DNA of 64,000 nt, from positions 42,397,140 to 42,461,139 of the forward strand of contig NC_081411.1 in the NCBI RefSeq assembly GCF_030272615.1. Reading direction: 5' to 3'. Positions 31,751 through 43,893 of the stretch are shown here, in pieces. How positions within the stretch are numbered: the first letter of the stretch is position 1; the number at the start of each line of letters is the position of its first letter. The notes beneath the pieces were generated by a model. That model was given only the letters and a program-made list of their open reading frames with translations, did no database searches and was not told the origin of the DNA. This DNA comes from Cryptomeria japonica (lineage: Eukaryota > Streptophyta > Pinopsida > Cupressales > Cupressaceae). The position numbers and the translations under genes are program-made.

Positions 31751-34417
31751 TTATTGAACAAACGGGGTAGCGAGCGGGGAAAACAGACGGGAAGCGAGCG
31801 GGGGAGGGGTGGAGCTCCGCTCCCTGCCCTCCAACCCCAACCAAGGGTTTAAAAGAACACGCACAGTCGGTTTCGGACAAAAACGCACAGACCCATATCA
31901 AATTTTTATATATATTTTTTTTTGATAACCTATGAATCCGACTTACAGTTGGATTTTATCAAAAATAAATCTCAAATACAGGGATAAATGCATACATAGC
32001 TCCCATCATTTTTATTTTTTATTCCCTTTTACAGACCCATTCATTCCCAGATTTATACCAAAATCTCCATTGTGGAAAAAAATGTTTCCTATCAAGTTTA
32101 AAATCACAAAATCCATTAAGAACAAGGATTTGATTCAAGAACAACCAAGTTTGGGAGAAGACTGAAAACTAAACCTCAAAACATTCATGGGTAATACTGT
32201 TTTTTTTTTCTTGTATTCAACAATAGATAAAGGAGAAGATTCGAATCCTACCTCATAGTGCAAATTCCGGGCATGAATCTTGATGAAGAGCTTCCCCAAT
32301 CTGCCGCTCCAAGGCAAATCTCCCATTTTTTTCAAAAAAAACTCCCAAGCGAAAGAACCCCCAAAATGCTTACAAAACTAGGTTAAAAAGAGAACCCTAA
32401 TTTTGCCCTAATTTTCAATTTCGAAAATAGGCATTTATTTTTAAAATAAAATGAATGAAAATGAAAATGGAAGTCATTCATTTACATTATTTAATACATC
32501 TTATTCGCTTCCCTTATTAAAATTAAAATACTTCTATTTCTTATTGCGTTTTAAGTTTGAATTTCTCAATATAAATTTTAGGCCTACTTCATATTTCGAA
32601 ACTATTGACCAGGGTAAGGCATTTTGATTAATTTAATTTTCTAAAATCAAACTTTTATACTATATCGACTTTACAAGTAAAAAGGAAATAATTTCGTTTA
32701 AATAATAATAATTTACCCTTTTTCTTCCAAAATGCGAAAAAAATGAGTAATTTATTTCTATCTCCCAAATGACTTTAAATTTTTCCTTTCCAGACGCATA
32801 ACTCATTAAATTCATTATTTTAAAATTAGCTATTAAATTAACTCGCTATAACATAATAAAGTGACATTTTTAAATAAATGACTAATCTAATGCAAGAGTT
32901 TTATTTATTCTAATTTCTCAACTACAAATGCGTAAATGTTACAAATGCGTAAATGAGCACGCTAACCCAAGTTAAATACCTTAAGCTTGCTACATTAATA
33001 ATTTAAGGCAATCTCTTAAATTAATGATTAATCATATAAAGGAAGCTACCCATTTAAATTTCTAAATTACCAATGTGCTCGTCTACTCATAAATTTGAAT
33101 TAATACTTAGGATAACAAACCTCGCTTACCTCACGCAAGGCACGCAAATCGAGGAAGTCCTCCAAATCTCTCGACATGCATCCCAATGAAAAGCAAGCCC
33201 CATGAATCCACACACGATGCTCTCCTAACCATGGCTAAGGCAAGATGAGAGTTATATGACCACTAAATTCGAATTCTAAAGATGAAGGAGCATACTCAAC
33301 CTTGCAAATCCCAAAGGAGATGAACCTTGCCCTAAGCGGTGTTGTACCTGCAATCTCCTGCACTCATGAATCCATACAAGCATGCATATACAAATACATA
33401 TTCAACGAAGGCGTTAGCTCAAGATTCAACACAAGGGTTAGGAACAATTACATTTACATGAAAATCGATGCAAAAGCACAATAATAAGTATGCACAGTTA
33501 TTTATATTATCTAAACTACACATTTCACCATGGTTAACCTACCATTCAAGAATGCCACATAGGAAGTCAATCATGGTCAAACGGGTTTTACAAACCTAAC
33601 TAGGGTATGGGCATTACATAAAGCTTTCTCTTATAGCTTCAAAATATTACAATAAAATCATTACAAATATCTGCAACTTCACATCTGGAATGTTATAGCA
33701 AATTCTATGTGCTCAAATAAGATTACCTTGCTTATAGCATACCTCGGTAACCCATAATGTAACTCGGTAAACCCTTCTGTTTACTCTATTCTTTGACTGT
33801 TCTCTGAAATGCTTCTCGGTGACCTTTGCGTCTCTGTAACAGTCATAACACTTAGTGCTTTCTTATGTATCACACATGTCTTGCTTCATACACTCATACC
33901 TGATCCTTATTTCATGCTATATAAATAGATCTGTTATGACGGTGATCTGATTCATTGCTTTGATCTTACAAACATGATTTATCGAATGAATAACTATACA
34001 AAATATTTCATTGGTTAAGTGACCTCAAAATCATACAAAATCTTGAAGTGCAATTTCCAATGTGATAATGGTTCTTTGTACCTCTATCTTGTAACTTGTT
34101 TCCATATGTATGTCCAGGTTCAATGAATCTGGTAACACGTTTCACTCGGTGTATATCAACTCAGTGTATCATCTTTTCTACTTGGTAGTCATAGAATATT
34201 ATTCGGTAGACTGCTCGGTGTATACTGGGTTCTGTGACTACTTTCTTCTATAACCGACTGTACTGTGCATACTGATTGAATATTTTGGTAGTGGTAACCA
34301 ACTAGAGTATATAGAATGACTTTGGATATAAAACTAATGGCAACTTGATAAGTAGTAACAACAATTACACATATATATTTACATTAATAACATTAGTATT
34401 GTGCATTATGTTTAACA

Positions 34418-37231
34418 CACATTTTACATCATTCTCCCACTTATAGTATGCATTGAATAAGAGATCAAAATTAATCTCAATCATCAAGGGAAAAATCCCT
34501 ATACTCAACATGTATCATCCAAACATCATTATCTTCCATTAAGATCCCACAATAACTAAGGTACGACCACCATCTCAAACAATAACCCTCTTATCCTCCA
34601 TCATGTTAATATGTCAAACATAAGATCTAATTAAAAGGTAATGACACATTAAGTATTATGCAAAAACATAAAATGATCCTCATCAATATCCAAAAATAAA
34701 CACTAAATCTAGTGGTATTAAGTAGGATTGATTAGCTTCTAAGAATTCACCAAAATTTTAAATAATAGATTCAACTAAATATGACTTAAAAATGGTACAA
34801 TAATTATCACAAGCACACCTTAAAATAAAATTAAAATACCGCAAAATAACTCCCTTACCACTGGTCTCTATAGATCTCCCGAGATCTCCACAACATACAC
34901 GATATAGATTAAAGAGAATCCATAGTAATAATAAGAGCTCCAAACAAACCACAACTCCAATGTCATGTGATAATGAACCTCTAGGAATAAGCAATAGAAT
35001 AAAGAAATAAAAATTGCAAATGAAAAATGCATGCTTCTATCAACACCAATGTGCTAGATTTGTGATAAATAATATCATCCAAAAATCATAGGAAAGTCTC
35101 CTCAACATCCATTCAATGCTAAGGTCAAGCATATGAATATAACAATAAACTAGCATTTACGTAAGATTCTCAAACCAAGGGAAGATCAAACCAATGAACA
35201 AGCATTCCCTCAACAATGGAATATACTTAAACTCATTCCATGAACTCCTTAAAACTATCAAGTCATCATAAACCCATATGAGTAATGAGATATTTCACAT
35301 GAGTGTGTGAAGATGAATGATTCGGAGGAAATATTAGTGGGGTGATGGGAATTGGATGTTGGATGGGGTGCATGGGTATGTGCCTTTGTTATCTTGATTG
35401 AAAATTATAGTAGTGGGATGTTTATTATGCATGATATAGATATAGATGGATGGATAGAGGAATAAGGAGGATAATATAGAAGATGTAATTTTGGGATATA
35501 AGGGTCCAAAATGAATTTAGTAGGTGGAAGATATGTGATGTTGGATATTGGAATATAAGTTCCTAAGATGGACTTAGAGGATGGAGGGATAATAATAATA
35601 TTTTAAGGCTAGTATAATGGTGGAAGGGAGATGTAAAAAAATAGTTTAGAAGAGTGACCAAAAGGGATAACTATGGTTTTGGAAGAAGTTATCTTTGGTT
35701 TTTTAATATTTTACCATTTTATAGGGTAAAATTCCTTGTGAATGCAACCAAGGCCTTGTGATCATGAATTTTCTTTGATGTGTATGGGCTCTAAGATACC
35801 TTTCTCATGTAGGCCTAATCATTTTTCTTGATAGTGCATGTTCTTGAGTATTTAGTTTAAACTTGGATTCTTATTATGGTGGAAGAAAGACACAAGTCCA
35901 TTATTAGTTGGAGGAGTGTGGGTGATGGATATGAGTTGTTCTTTTGCTACAGGAGAACCAATCATTGATGAAGGTAAGAGGACCAAAAATATAATGTGAT
36001 GGTGCTAAGATGGGTTAAATAGAAGGTGATAAAGGATCATGAGAGGGATTAGATGGGATGGAAGGATCTTGATTTAAATAGAGAATATTTTTGTATGCTT
36101 TAGAAAAAAAATTACATTATTAGATTGGTGTAGATAGTGTGATGGGGGAGGAGTGTTTAGTATTTTTTTCAATAGAATGGATGGAGAGATGGGGGATTCA
36201 TGAGTTTTAGGATCAGATAATGCTAGGAGTAGGAGATGAGGATTTGAATCATATGAATTTGATGGTGTTATGAGTTGGAAGAGGAATGGTAGGTGTGGGA
36301 TGAAGGAGGGCCTCATCACTTATGACCTTACATGGTTGAGTAGGATGTTTGTTTTTGTAGGAAAGCTTATATATTTTTCAAAGTGAAAATCATAAATGGT
36401 TTGGGATTAGATGAAGGATTAGGATTAGATGAAGGATTTATAGTAGATGGAGCATTAAGGTATGATGGAAAGGAAGTTGGATTGAATTAAGAAGACTAGA
36501 TGACATATTAAATTAAGAATGACTAGATGACATGTTAAGGTTCGCAAGAATATTATGATTACATGGAAGATTGTGAATAGATTGAGGATTAGGACAAGAT
36601 GCAAGATTAGGAATAGCTAGAGTATTAGGATTATAGATTGGAATATGGATTGAGAGGTAAGGGGGTGGTGGAATTGGATTATGGGTTAACATGATGGTGT
36701 TATTATGCAAAGATGGAGGTTGGGATTGATATCTATGGAAATTAGAACCTATGCTTATGGATGAAAACTAAGATCTCAAATATAAATTACATAAAATTAT
36801 AACATGAATAGTTTTAGCTATAATCCCAATAAGAGGGCTAAACACTAGAATCTGTTATTTTGTTGCGATAGATTGAGATCATGAAATATGTGTAAGAGAT
36901 TTAAGATTAATGATGTCAAACTGAGTCTCTTTTAAAAAACAATAAATTATACATAGATTGACAGAAACATAAGCTAGATTGATAATAGAGATGAAGAGAG
37001 GAACTTCAATCTATTATCAATCTAAAGACTAGATGTATTTTTGAGCCCAAAATAATTATACATGAGTTTTGGGTACCCTAGTCTAGGCATTTTTATCCAT
37101 TCAAAGTTTTTACAACTTGTAGTAGTTTACTTTGTGCTTATGTACCACTTTTTCTATTCTATGTAAACCTAGACACACAAAAAATCGGGAAAAAGGGTTA
37201 TGTTGTATAGGGATATTGCCTAAGTCAAACC
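34418..37231. other. Unassigned AT-rich stretch
   Basis: 2.8 kb between A and C. No frame over 81 codons and no recognisable domain. The first bases (cattctcccacttatag) look, inverted, like a copia polypurine tract (CTATAAGTGGGAGAATG), so A may have inserted beside an old LTR. Purine-rich runs with repeated gaaggattagg words occur at about 36390-36480. Confidence 0.5.
36976..37023. repeat. Short inverted repeat
   Basis: Arms agattgataatag and ctattatcaatct (13 bp, perfect) with a loop of about 20 nt. It could form a hairpin in RNA; it may be part of a small degraded element. Confidence 0.5.
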
Positions 37232-37310
37232 TATTGGCAATTGACTTTCATTGGATTCATATGTTGTCATTGATGTAAACAAGATTCTGTAGAAGGCATA
37301 TACCGATAGA

Positions 37311-38471
37311 TGATGAATACTAAGAGGGGGGAGTGAATTAGTATGCCAAAGATCTTTGCACCAAAACACTTACACAGTCTAAAGATAAACTGGTAAAGCA
37401 GTCTGACAGTCAAACCGGTTACCACACATGCAAACCAAAATGCGAATAAAACATTCACTCACAAAAGCAATACAACCATAACACAAGATATTTGATGTGG
37501 AAACCCAATTGGGAAAAACCACGGTGAGATGGAACTCACAAGTCACTATCTGCATAATAGAAACCAGACCGGTTAAGGCCTTACAATGTTCTTCACCAGA
37601 ACAGATCCTGTTAGGAATCTTTATCTCTGTTAGGAGATAAGTCCGATTAAAGACTACCTTGTTAGAGGATTTTAGATTCACATGCGTGAACCACCTTGTT
37701 AGAGTATTTTACGAAGGCTTTGAGGCCTACCCGGTTAAGGGCTACAAACTTGTCAAAGATGTGAGTAATCAACAAGTGATTGATCTATCTAATAGCACAA
37801 ACTGCTTGGTTAGATCCAGTATTGCTCACAGCTAATGCATTCCAGCATTAATTCAATCTTCTCTATCTCTCTCCTAGTTACAACTTGATCTTCTCAGATA
37901 AGATCATTCTCAACTTTCACCTTAAACCCTAGTTCAACATAAACCCTTTTCGCAACTTCTTCAACAACACAAAAACCCTAGACATTATGTCCTTTTAAAG
38001 GAATCTGATTTCATGTTAGTCCAATAGGATTACATTACAATTTCCTAGGTTCAATGAATCTAGACATACTCAGTAACATGACACAAGAATCACCATCAAT
38101 GTGTCAGCACTGTCAAACAATCAGTGGATTGGTAACTCATCACAAAATGTCGGTTGGTAACTCATCACAGAGTATTACCGGTTCATACAAAATACCGGTT
38201 GCTGGTTTGACAAAAATGAAGACCGGTAAGAATGTGTTGTGCCGCTTTTCTCCCTTGTACCACTTGTGATCTGTGAACCGCTTGGGGTCGACATGCCGCT
38301 TCAGACCGGGAAACACATTCTGCAAAATCACCACTAGTCTAGAGACTAGTATACAACATACCGGTTGGAACAAATATCGGTTGAGCATAAACTCATACAT
38401 ATAAAGGGGGTCTCAATACAAGTGTGTGTCCATCAATGAAAATCACAGCATAAACCACAAAAATGCCAACA
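37311..38471 (-). repeat. B 3' LTR
   Basis: 1161 bp matching 43894-45067. On the minus strand it runs from TGTTGGCATT to TTAGTATTCATCA. Many ACCGGT/AACCGG words. A CTNTAAC repeat array lies at about 37605-37745. A TATA-like TTTATATG is near 38397. Confidence 0.92.
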
Positions 38472-38487
38472 ATCTCCCCCTTTGGCA
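38472..38487 (-). other. Polypurine tract of B
   Basis: Minus-strand AAAGGGGGAGAT next to the LTR, preceded by GTTGCCATCAATGCC. A second copy of this motif pair lies upstream at about 38756-38790. Confidence 0.85.
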
Positions 38488-38729
38488 TTGATGGCAACAC
38501 TTAGGAAAATAAAATTTTGACATCTAAGTGTTTTACAACAGAAAAACTTGCCATTAACAAAATTACTCCCCCTAAGCATATACACTATCCCTTAATCAAC
38601 AGAGTGTGTAGCAATTTTGCATTCAAAGCATAATTATCAGAGCATATAGCATATATCATAGCATATATCAAAATTTCAAAACAGATACTTCTCCCTCTAA
38701 TATACTTCTCCTCTGATATATCAAAAATT

Positions 38730-41700
38730 TCAAAATTTTAAAACCAAAAACCAGATATACTTCTTCCCCTTTGCCAACAATGACAAAGTATCATTGAAAA
38801 ACCTGTTTCCATATATATATAAAATAGTGTATGACAATAATGAATAATACTTGTCAAAAACCGCTTTATAGTCCTGCAAAAATTGTTTCATGGAAAGAGA
38901 CCAGGACTCAAGTAGGGAGGTCACCACTTGCTTCTCTATCTGCATTTGTGATACCTGTTCCTCCATGGCATCTATTGTGCTCAGTTCATGTGTGACTATC
39001 AGGGCATCCAGGTTCAGATAACATTTCTGGAGAATTTGCAGTCATGGAAGTAATACTAGTTGAAGCTCCTGCAAATCCCTAGACCTTGTGCTGATCTCTT
39101 GCTCTATCTTGGCTGACTAGATTTGGAACCGGTGAATGGTTTGCCCATATGCTGCAAAGGAGTCATAAGGAGTCTTGAATGTGCTCAAGTAGGACTATAA
39201 GTCCATTTGAAGCTGTTGCTTCTTGGCTAGCACATCATCACAGAATAGATGAGGTTGACAAATTTTGCTGAGTAGCAAGTTTCCCTCATCCAAAGCACTC
39301 CTTATGTCCTTTTGATCCTTTAGCAGTTCAGTCCTAAGCTCATTTAATTTCTTCATAAGAGCAATATTAAGAGCCTTTTGATGCTCTTTCTTTACATTGG
39401 CCTTTGCTGCTTCTTCTAGACTCTGCACTTGATCATCCACTACTGTACACAGAAGTTTGAGTTGTGCTAGTGATGAATCAGTGTCAGGAAGATTAGTACC
39501 AAGGATTAAACCAGTAAGAGTGTCTGCAGCTGCCTGAATGATGTCCTATTCCTTTTTTCGGTGAATGATCTCAAGGTGCTCTTGAGAAATCTTGATGCTC
39601 TGCATAAGCTCCAACTCACTTGTAGATTGGAGATCGATAGGGCTAGAGAGATCAACCGGTGAGGGTTGACTTCTGGTTGCCTTCAGAGTCTCCATCTGAG
39701 AGCTTTTTGCCACTTCTCATTCCTTGGCTTCTTCAACTTTCTTCTTTTCCACTTCTCTTCTCTTCTCTTCTTCCTTGTCTTCCTCTGCCTTTTTCTTCTC
39801 CTCTGCTCTCCTCTTTTGTTCTTCCTTTTCTTCTTCTTCCCTCTTCTTCTTCTCTTCTTCTTCCTTTTTCTTCTTCTCTTCCTCTTCCTTCTTCCTCTTT
39901 TCTTCTTCTTCCTTCTTCTTCTTTTCTTCCTTGTCCTCTTCTTCTTTCTTCTTCCTCTCTTCATCTTTTCTTTTCTCCTCTTCCTCTTTTCTCTTCTCTT
40001 CCTCTTTTTTCTATTTCTCATCTTCATCCCTCTTTTTCTTCTCTTCCTGTTCTTTTATCGCTTGCTGTGTGTCCGCAGCTTGTTCACCACCCTGATCATC
40101 CTGCTTCCTCTGTTCAGTACCCTAAGAAGGTATGTCCTGAGTGACATCTTCTATATCCAGGGCATCGACATCTATGGTGTCAATTGGTTCCTCCACCAGG
40201 TTTCCTTCCTCATCAAAAACCTCATCCGGTTTGGAAATAACCAGTTCCTTTTTCGCTTGGAGGTTGGCCATTCGAGCTTTGTAAGAGCTGATAGCATGGG
40301 CCATGTGTTGATGTGTATCCTTTTCTACATCATCAACTCTCCCCTCCAACAACCAGAGTCTTCTTCTTCTTGTGAAGAAGAGACCTTTATTTTGATCCAA
40401 TACATCAAATAATTCTGAATTTGAGAGTTCGGGGAAGTACTGTTTAAAAACTTTCTCCCTAATCTCCTATTCCTTTTCAATGGCAATGCACCATTTGTTA
40501 TCCAATGCTTTAAACAAAGAATCCGGTGTCTGAGATTTAATCTCTGATGGTGATCGGTCATTTTTACATAAATAAAGAATGATTTCCTACAGTACTTCAT
40601 CTTTTTCCTCAGTATTGAGTTCATCATAATAATTAATTAAATCATGAAGTATCTTTCTCCTAATATTCTTTACTATTCTTTGACAATGTGTCAAAGGTTT
40701 GTAAGAGGAGATATTTATATTTACTGGTGCGGATGCTGGCGGTTCATTCTTCTTCATCTTCTTGGTCTGTCTAGCCTTCTTTGGCTATTCATCAGACTCG
40801 GTTTCTTCGGAGTCCGGTTCATTTACCTTAGTCTTCCTCTTTCTTTCGAAGACTTTTGCCGATTTTACCTCCAGTTTATTCTTTGCCGGTGACCGCTTGG
40901 TCACTCTTGGAGTCGCAGTGGTAGCCGGTGTCGATGCTGCAGGCATTGCCTTAGCTTTCTTGGCTGCTGGTTCTTTTCCCTTCTTCACCGCTGGTTCTTC
41001 AACTGGTGCGATCCTCTCCAAGTAGGTTCTGGTTCTCTTCGCCTTTGGATCAAGAGGCAAGGCAATAAGGGTTGAAGCATACCCTTCCAACATGTCAAAC
41101 ATGACCTCATAGCCCATAGGCTTCACTTCCTCTATTCTGGGATCAACAACCTCCATTAGACATTTGTCCACCTGAATAGTGAAACAGATGTCATCTTCAT
41201 ATTTCTTCACTATGTCTCCTGAGATTCTTACCCTCTGACTCATCTTTCTTCTGAACTCATCAAAGTATTTGTTCAGTACCTCAGGGTAGCCAGTTCCAAT
41301 GGCTTGCACACTTTCCTTTATCTGCTTGGTTACCAGTTGGTCAGGAGACCACTGGACATCTCCTACACCTGGAAAGTAGCCTTGGAAATAGAAAAACAAC
41401 CCTATCAGTAGTTGTCCAAACTTAAATTTCAGTGAATTGTCCTTTTTGATTGCCTTAAGGTTTGACAGGAGTTGCCTCTGCATGCTGGTGCATAAGTCAA
41501 ATGATTTATCCTCTATAATCATTCGGTAAGTGGCATTTACCACTGCAGTAGATACAAAATTAATCCTGCTGGCTGAGAATGTTCTGTAGCCTATCACCAT
41601 GCAGGCGTATTTCACCAGTTCATCCTTGATAGAATTAACTGTCATACCTCGTGAATCACTTGTCGAACTAGTGAGCTTGGTCATTTCCATTTTGCTTACC

Positions 41701-42119
41701 ATTCTTAGGGTTGGCACTTCCCCTGTGTTGCAGAAACCAGTGACTGCATGAATTGCCTTAGGTGTGATATCATGCGTTCTCTCCAAGTACATCTTGTCAT
41801 CATGGACTCTGCTCAAGATGATCCTGATGTGATCCTCTGTGAAGTCGTCAAGGAAATATACAACGTTGTGGAGTTTCTTCTTCTTTAAGATACTGAACTC
41901 CGGTTTGATCCTTTTGTCCTTTCCACAAAATAGACCTAATTGAGTATGAATGGCTAAGGACCCTAGGTTTTCTATCTTGCAATCAATATAATCTGAAATT
42001 CCCTCTTCGACTATGACTGCAGCTGGAACTTGTGACAAAGCATTATACTTGGGCTTCCTCTAAATGAAACTTTCTGACTCAATGGATGTGCTTGAACTGG
42101 TATGAGATGTGGAAGCTAT
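38730..42119 (-). pseudogene. ORF2/3 of element B: conserved ORF2 fused to a coiled-coil, Lys/Glu-rich region
   Basis: One frame of about 1130 codons with no frameshift. The expected ATG at 42119 is ATA, and there are nine TAG (42060, 40785, 40587, 40467, 40122, 40011, 39546, 39195, 39117) and two TGA (39717, 39042). The first part (longest open piece 42038-40785) matches copies A and C: ILSRVHDDKMYLE, FKFGQLLIGLFFYF, VKKYEDDICF, MGYE. A basic linker follows, then about 120 codons almost only Lys/Glu/Arg (40060-39720), then more helical, coiled-coil-like sequence to the polypurine tract. The function is unknown. A structural role beside ORF1 is plausible but unproven. Confidence 0.8.
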
Positions 42120-42565
42120 TGAAGAGTTATTTCAAGAAAATGAAAAATACCTTTCTAACACAAAATTAGGGCTTCTTGAGTCTGCTTTACTTCGCTCTCC
42201 GTCGAATGCCAAATCACCGCTTTGTGTTCTCCACTACCACTTGCAAACTAGATTTGAATCTCTTTCAAGGTTATCCAATTTCTTGAAATCTAAGCTCAAA
42301 TCACCTTCTTCTTCGCTCTGCACTTGAAAACTTTTCTTCACTCAAAAATAGATAGTGAGAAAAGATTTGAAACTTGCATTTATACATGTCTCTCACCTAC
42401 CATCATTAATGCTCCTCTATTAGGGCGTAAACCCTAATTTGCTTTTTTTACCATTTTCAATCTTCTGCCAAGCGATAGGTATCGCATACCGGTTAAGGTC
42501 TTTTACCGGTATCAACTGCGGGTTTGAAAGCATTTCACCGTTTGCTCCCCCTAAGCCTTTGAGGC

Positions 42566-43843
42566 TTAGTTTGCCAGTTCCGATATTTCCACACTAGGTG
42601 CACAAACCGGTTCCTCCTCCGATAGTATTGGTTTCTTCCTCCATGTTTTCTTCATGTCTCCTTGAACTTTTTCAACATCTATTTCTCCTTCCTGAGTGAC
42701 CGGTATATCATCAGATATACTTTTTCTGCTTCTGTAGAATCTTGCAATGTGACCCGGTTTGTTGCAGTGATAGCAAACAAGTCCAGGTGCTCTCCAAGGT
42801 CCATTGTACATGTTTTCATTCTTCCTTCTACATGTTGCAGCAGTGTGACCATGACCATGGCAAATCATACAACTTTCTCTCCATTCGGTTGTCGCTTGAT
42901 GACCACTACTTCTTGACTGATGATTGAAGACATTAAACTGGTTGTGTTTCCGGTTCATAAAAGATTCAGGACCAGTTCCTTGGGTCCTCTGAGGATATCT
43001 TCTAGTGTTATCCATTACAGACCTGCATTCAAATGCTCTATGCCCAAACTTGTTGCATGCATAACAATGACCATTGAACTTATTGGATCTAGGTACATTG
43101 TTGATAAAATAAGGAAAATTATTGTAGGCTTTGCTCCTACATACATTGGCAGTGTGTCCTTCTTTAAGACAGTTAAAGCAAACAGGTTTGAATTTTTGCT
43201 TACCTTTTCCTTTGAGTGCCGGTTGCTTCTTTGATGCTTCAGCATTTGTTCCTAAGGATTCTCCTTTCTCATGTCCAGAAAAACCAAGACCATTGGTATT
43301 CTTTTCCAGTCTAGATGACTCAAGCTTTTGCTCTAGCCTGACTGTACTTTTGCCAAACTTAGCAAGTATTTCCTTTGACTCAAAGAGTTCTTTGGAAATA
43401 GCAGTGTTTGTCTCCATAAGACTTGCATTTTCAGAGATGGCAATGTTCAGTTCTCCTTGCATGTCTTCTTTTTCCATTCTACTCTCATGAAGGCAAGTAG
43501 TTAGTGCACTAATCTCATGTTTCAACTTGGAGATCTCATGATCTCTGTCTTTTACCAGATCTTCAGCTTTTCTCTGGTTTTCAAGCTCTTGACTAAATCG
43601 AATAGTCAGTCCTTCCAACTCCTTTCTTAGATTGGAGTTTGAATCATTCAGCTTATTCACTTCAGCAATCATAGCTTCCATGTTAGCTTCATCTTCAGAA
43701 CTACTTTCAGATAGTTCCATCAGCCTCTCTGCATGTTCTCTTCTTTTTGCTTGAGATGCCTTGTATTTGACCATAAGATCATCATAGGCTTGCTCAGACT
43801 CAGTGAGCCGTTGAGTAAGTTCCCTCAAGGTGTATTCCCCCAT
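42566..43843 (-). CDS. ORF1 of element B: coiled-coil protein with four CCHC knuckles, intact
   Basis: 425 codons from the ATG at 43843 (MGEYTLREL), 36 bp after the primer site; an in-frame upstream ATG lies within the LTR and is less likely. Residues 1-185 are heptad-rich coiled coil. A GLGFSGHEKGES linker (185-196) is shared with copies A and C. Knuckles: CFNCLKEGHTANVC (222-235), CYACNKFGHRAFEC (260-273), CMICHGHGHTAATC (325-338) and CYHCNKPGHIARFY (357-370, last Cys lost). CCHC knuckles in this place bind the element's RNA in Gag proteins; here the usual copia gag domain is not seen and the coiled coil takes its place. It is the only undamaged family ORF in the window. Confidence 0.88.
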   Translation of the reverse strand: MGEYTLRELTQRLTESEQAYDDLMVKYKASQAKRREHAERLMELSESSSEDEANMEAMIAEVNKLNDSNSNLRKELEGLTIRFSQELENQRKAEDLVKDRDHEISKLKHEISALTTCLHESRMEKEDMQGELNIAISENASLMETNTAISKELFESKEILAKFGKSTVRLEQKLESSRLEKNTNGLGFSGHEKGESLGTNAEASKKQPALKGKGKQKFKPVCFNCLKEGHTANVCRSKAYNNFPYFINNVPRSNKFNGHCYACNKFGHRAFECRSVMDNTRRYPQRTQGTGPESFMNRKHNQFNVFNHQSRSSGHQATTEWRESCMICHGHGHTAATCRRKNENMYNGPWRAPGLVCYHCNKPGHIARFYRSRKSISDDIPVTQEGEIDVEKVQGDMKKTWRKKPILSEEEPVCAPSVEISELAN

Positions 43844-43879
43844 ATCTCTTTCCAAGTGGTTAAACTTATAGAAAGATTG

Positions 43880-43891
43880 GCTCTGATACCA
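43880..43891 (-). other. Primer-binding site of B (tRNA-iMet type)
   Basis: TGGTATCAGAGC on the minus strand, two bases from the LTR edge at 43894. Confidence 0.92.
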
Positions 43892-43893
43892 AT

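Larger units (their letters stand above)
26412..31757 (-). mobile_element. G2: pol-less relative of G1, 5' truncated, inside the L1 LTR
   Basis: Minus orientation. It has a complete 3' LTR (26412-28081), polypurine tract (28082-28101), a 3' spacer and an intact 666-codon ORF (31750-29750), then ends abruptly at the L1 LTR junction at 31757. RT, RNase H, integrase and the antisense PMD gene of G1 are absent. The 5' LTR is missing, so no TSD can be checked. Confidence 0.85.
16665..33618 (-). mobile_element. L1: non-coding element with 4.8-kb LTRs (LARD-like), TSD TAAAG
   Basis: Flanked by taaag (16660-16664 and 33619-33623). Minus orientation: 5' LTR 33618-25215, primer site 25201-25212, internal region 25214-21448, polypurine tract at 21448, 3' LTR 21447-16665. 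LTR termini form a 10-bp perfect inverted repeat (TGTAATGCCC...GGGCATTACA). LTR length of 4783 bp against 3.8 kb internal, with no coding capacity, matches large retrotransposon derivatives (LARDs) such as barley Sukkula. The LTRs differ at roughly ten sites in the first 1.2 kb, so insertion is recent compared with G1. The 5' LTR is broken by G2. The TGTAATGCCC start with an iMet primer suggests a chromovirus (Tekay/Del-type) partner; this is inference. Confidence 0.9.
25215..33618 (-). repeat. L1 5' LTR, interrupted by G2 and partly deleted
   Basis: Two parts, 25215-26411 and 31758-33618. Compared with the intact LTR, the stretch equivalent to 17861-19575 (about 1.7 kb) is gone and G2 stands in its place. 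So the insertion was followed or accompanied by a deletion. Confidence 0.88.
1..34417 (-). mobile_element. Element A: pol-less Sirevirus-like LTR element, 3' part outside window
   Basis: Minus-strand LTR element whose 5' end lies at the right. In element order it has its 5' LTR (34417 back to 16231), a tRNA-iMet primer site, ORF1 (16168-14815) and ORF2 (1574-81), then leaves the window. It is split by G1 (1648-14370) and L1 (16665-33618); removing both, with one TSD copy each, joins the parts cleanly. The visible part encodes no protease, RT, RNase H or integrase. Its 3' LTR and TSD cannot be seen; the 5 bases next to the 5' LTR are cacat (34418-34422). It belongs with B, C and E by ORF1/ORF2 similarity. 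Confidence 0.82.
16231..34417 (-). repeat. 5' LTR of element A, split by L1
   Basis: Two parts, 16231-16664 and 33624-34417, about 1.23 kb together. It reads TGTTAAACAT to GGGCCTAACA on the minus strand. The cut lies at the L1 target site TAAAG. The second LTR of A is outside the window. The distal part holds repeated CTCGGT motifs. Confidence 0.85.

Noticed and set aside
39659..40412. Leu/Phe/Ser-rich plus-strand frames that look like membrane proteins
   Set aside because: They are the complement of the Lys/Glu-rich part of the B ORF2/3, which is supported by a continuous frame with B's conserved ORF2.
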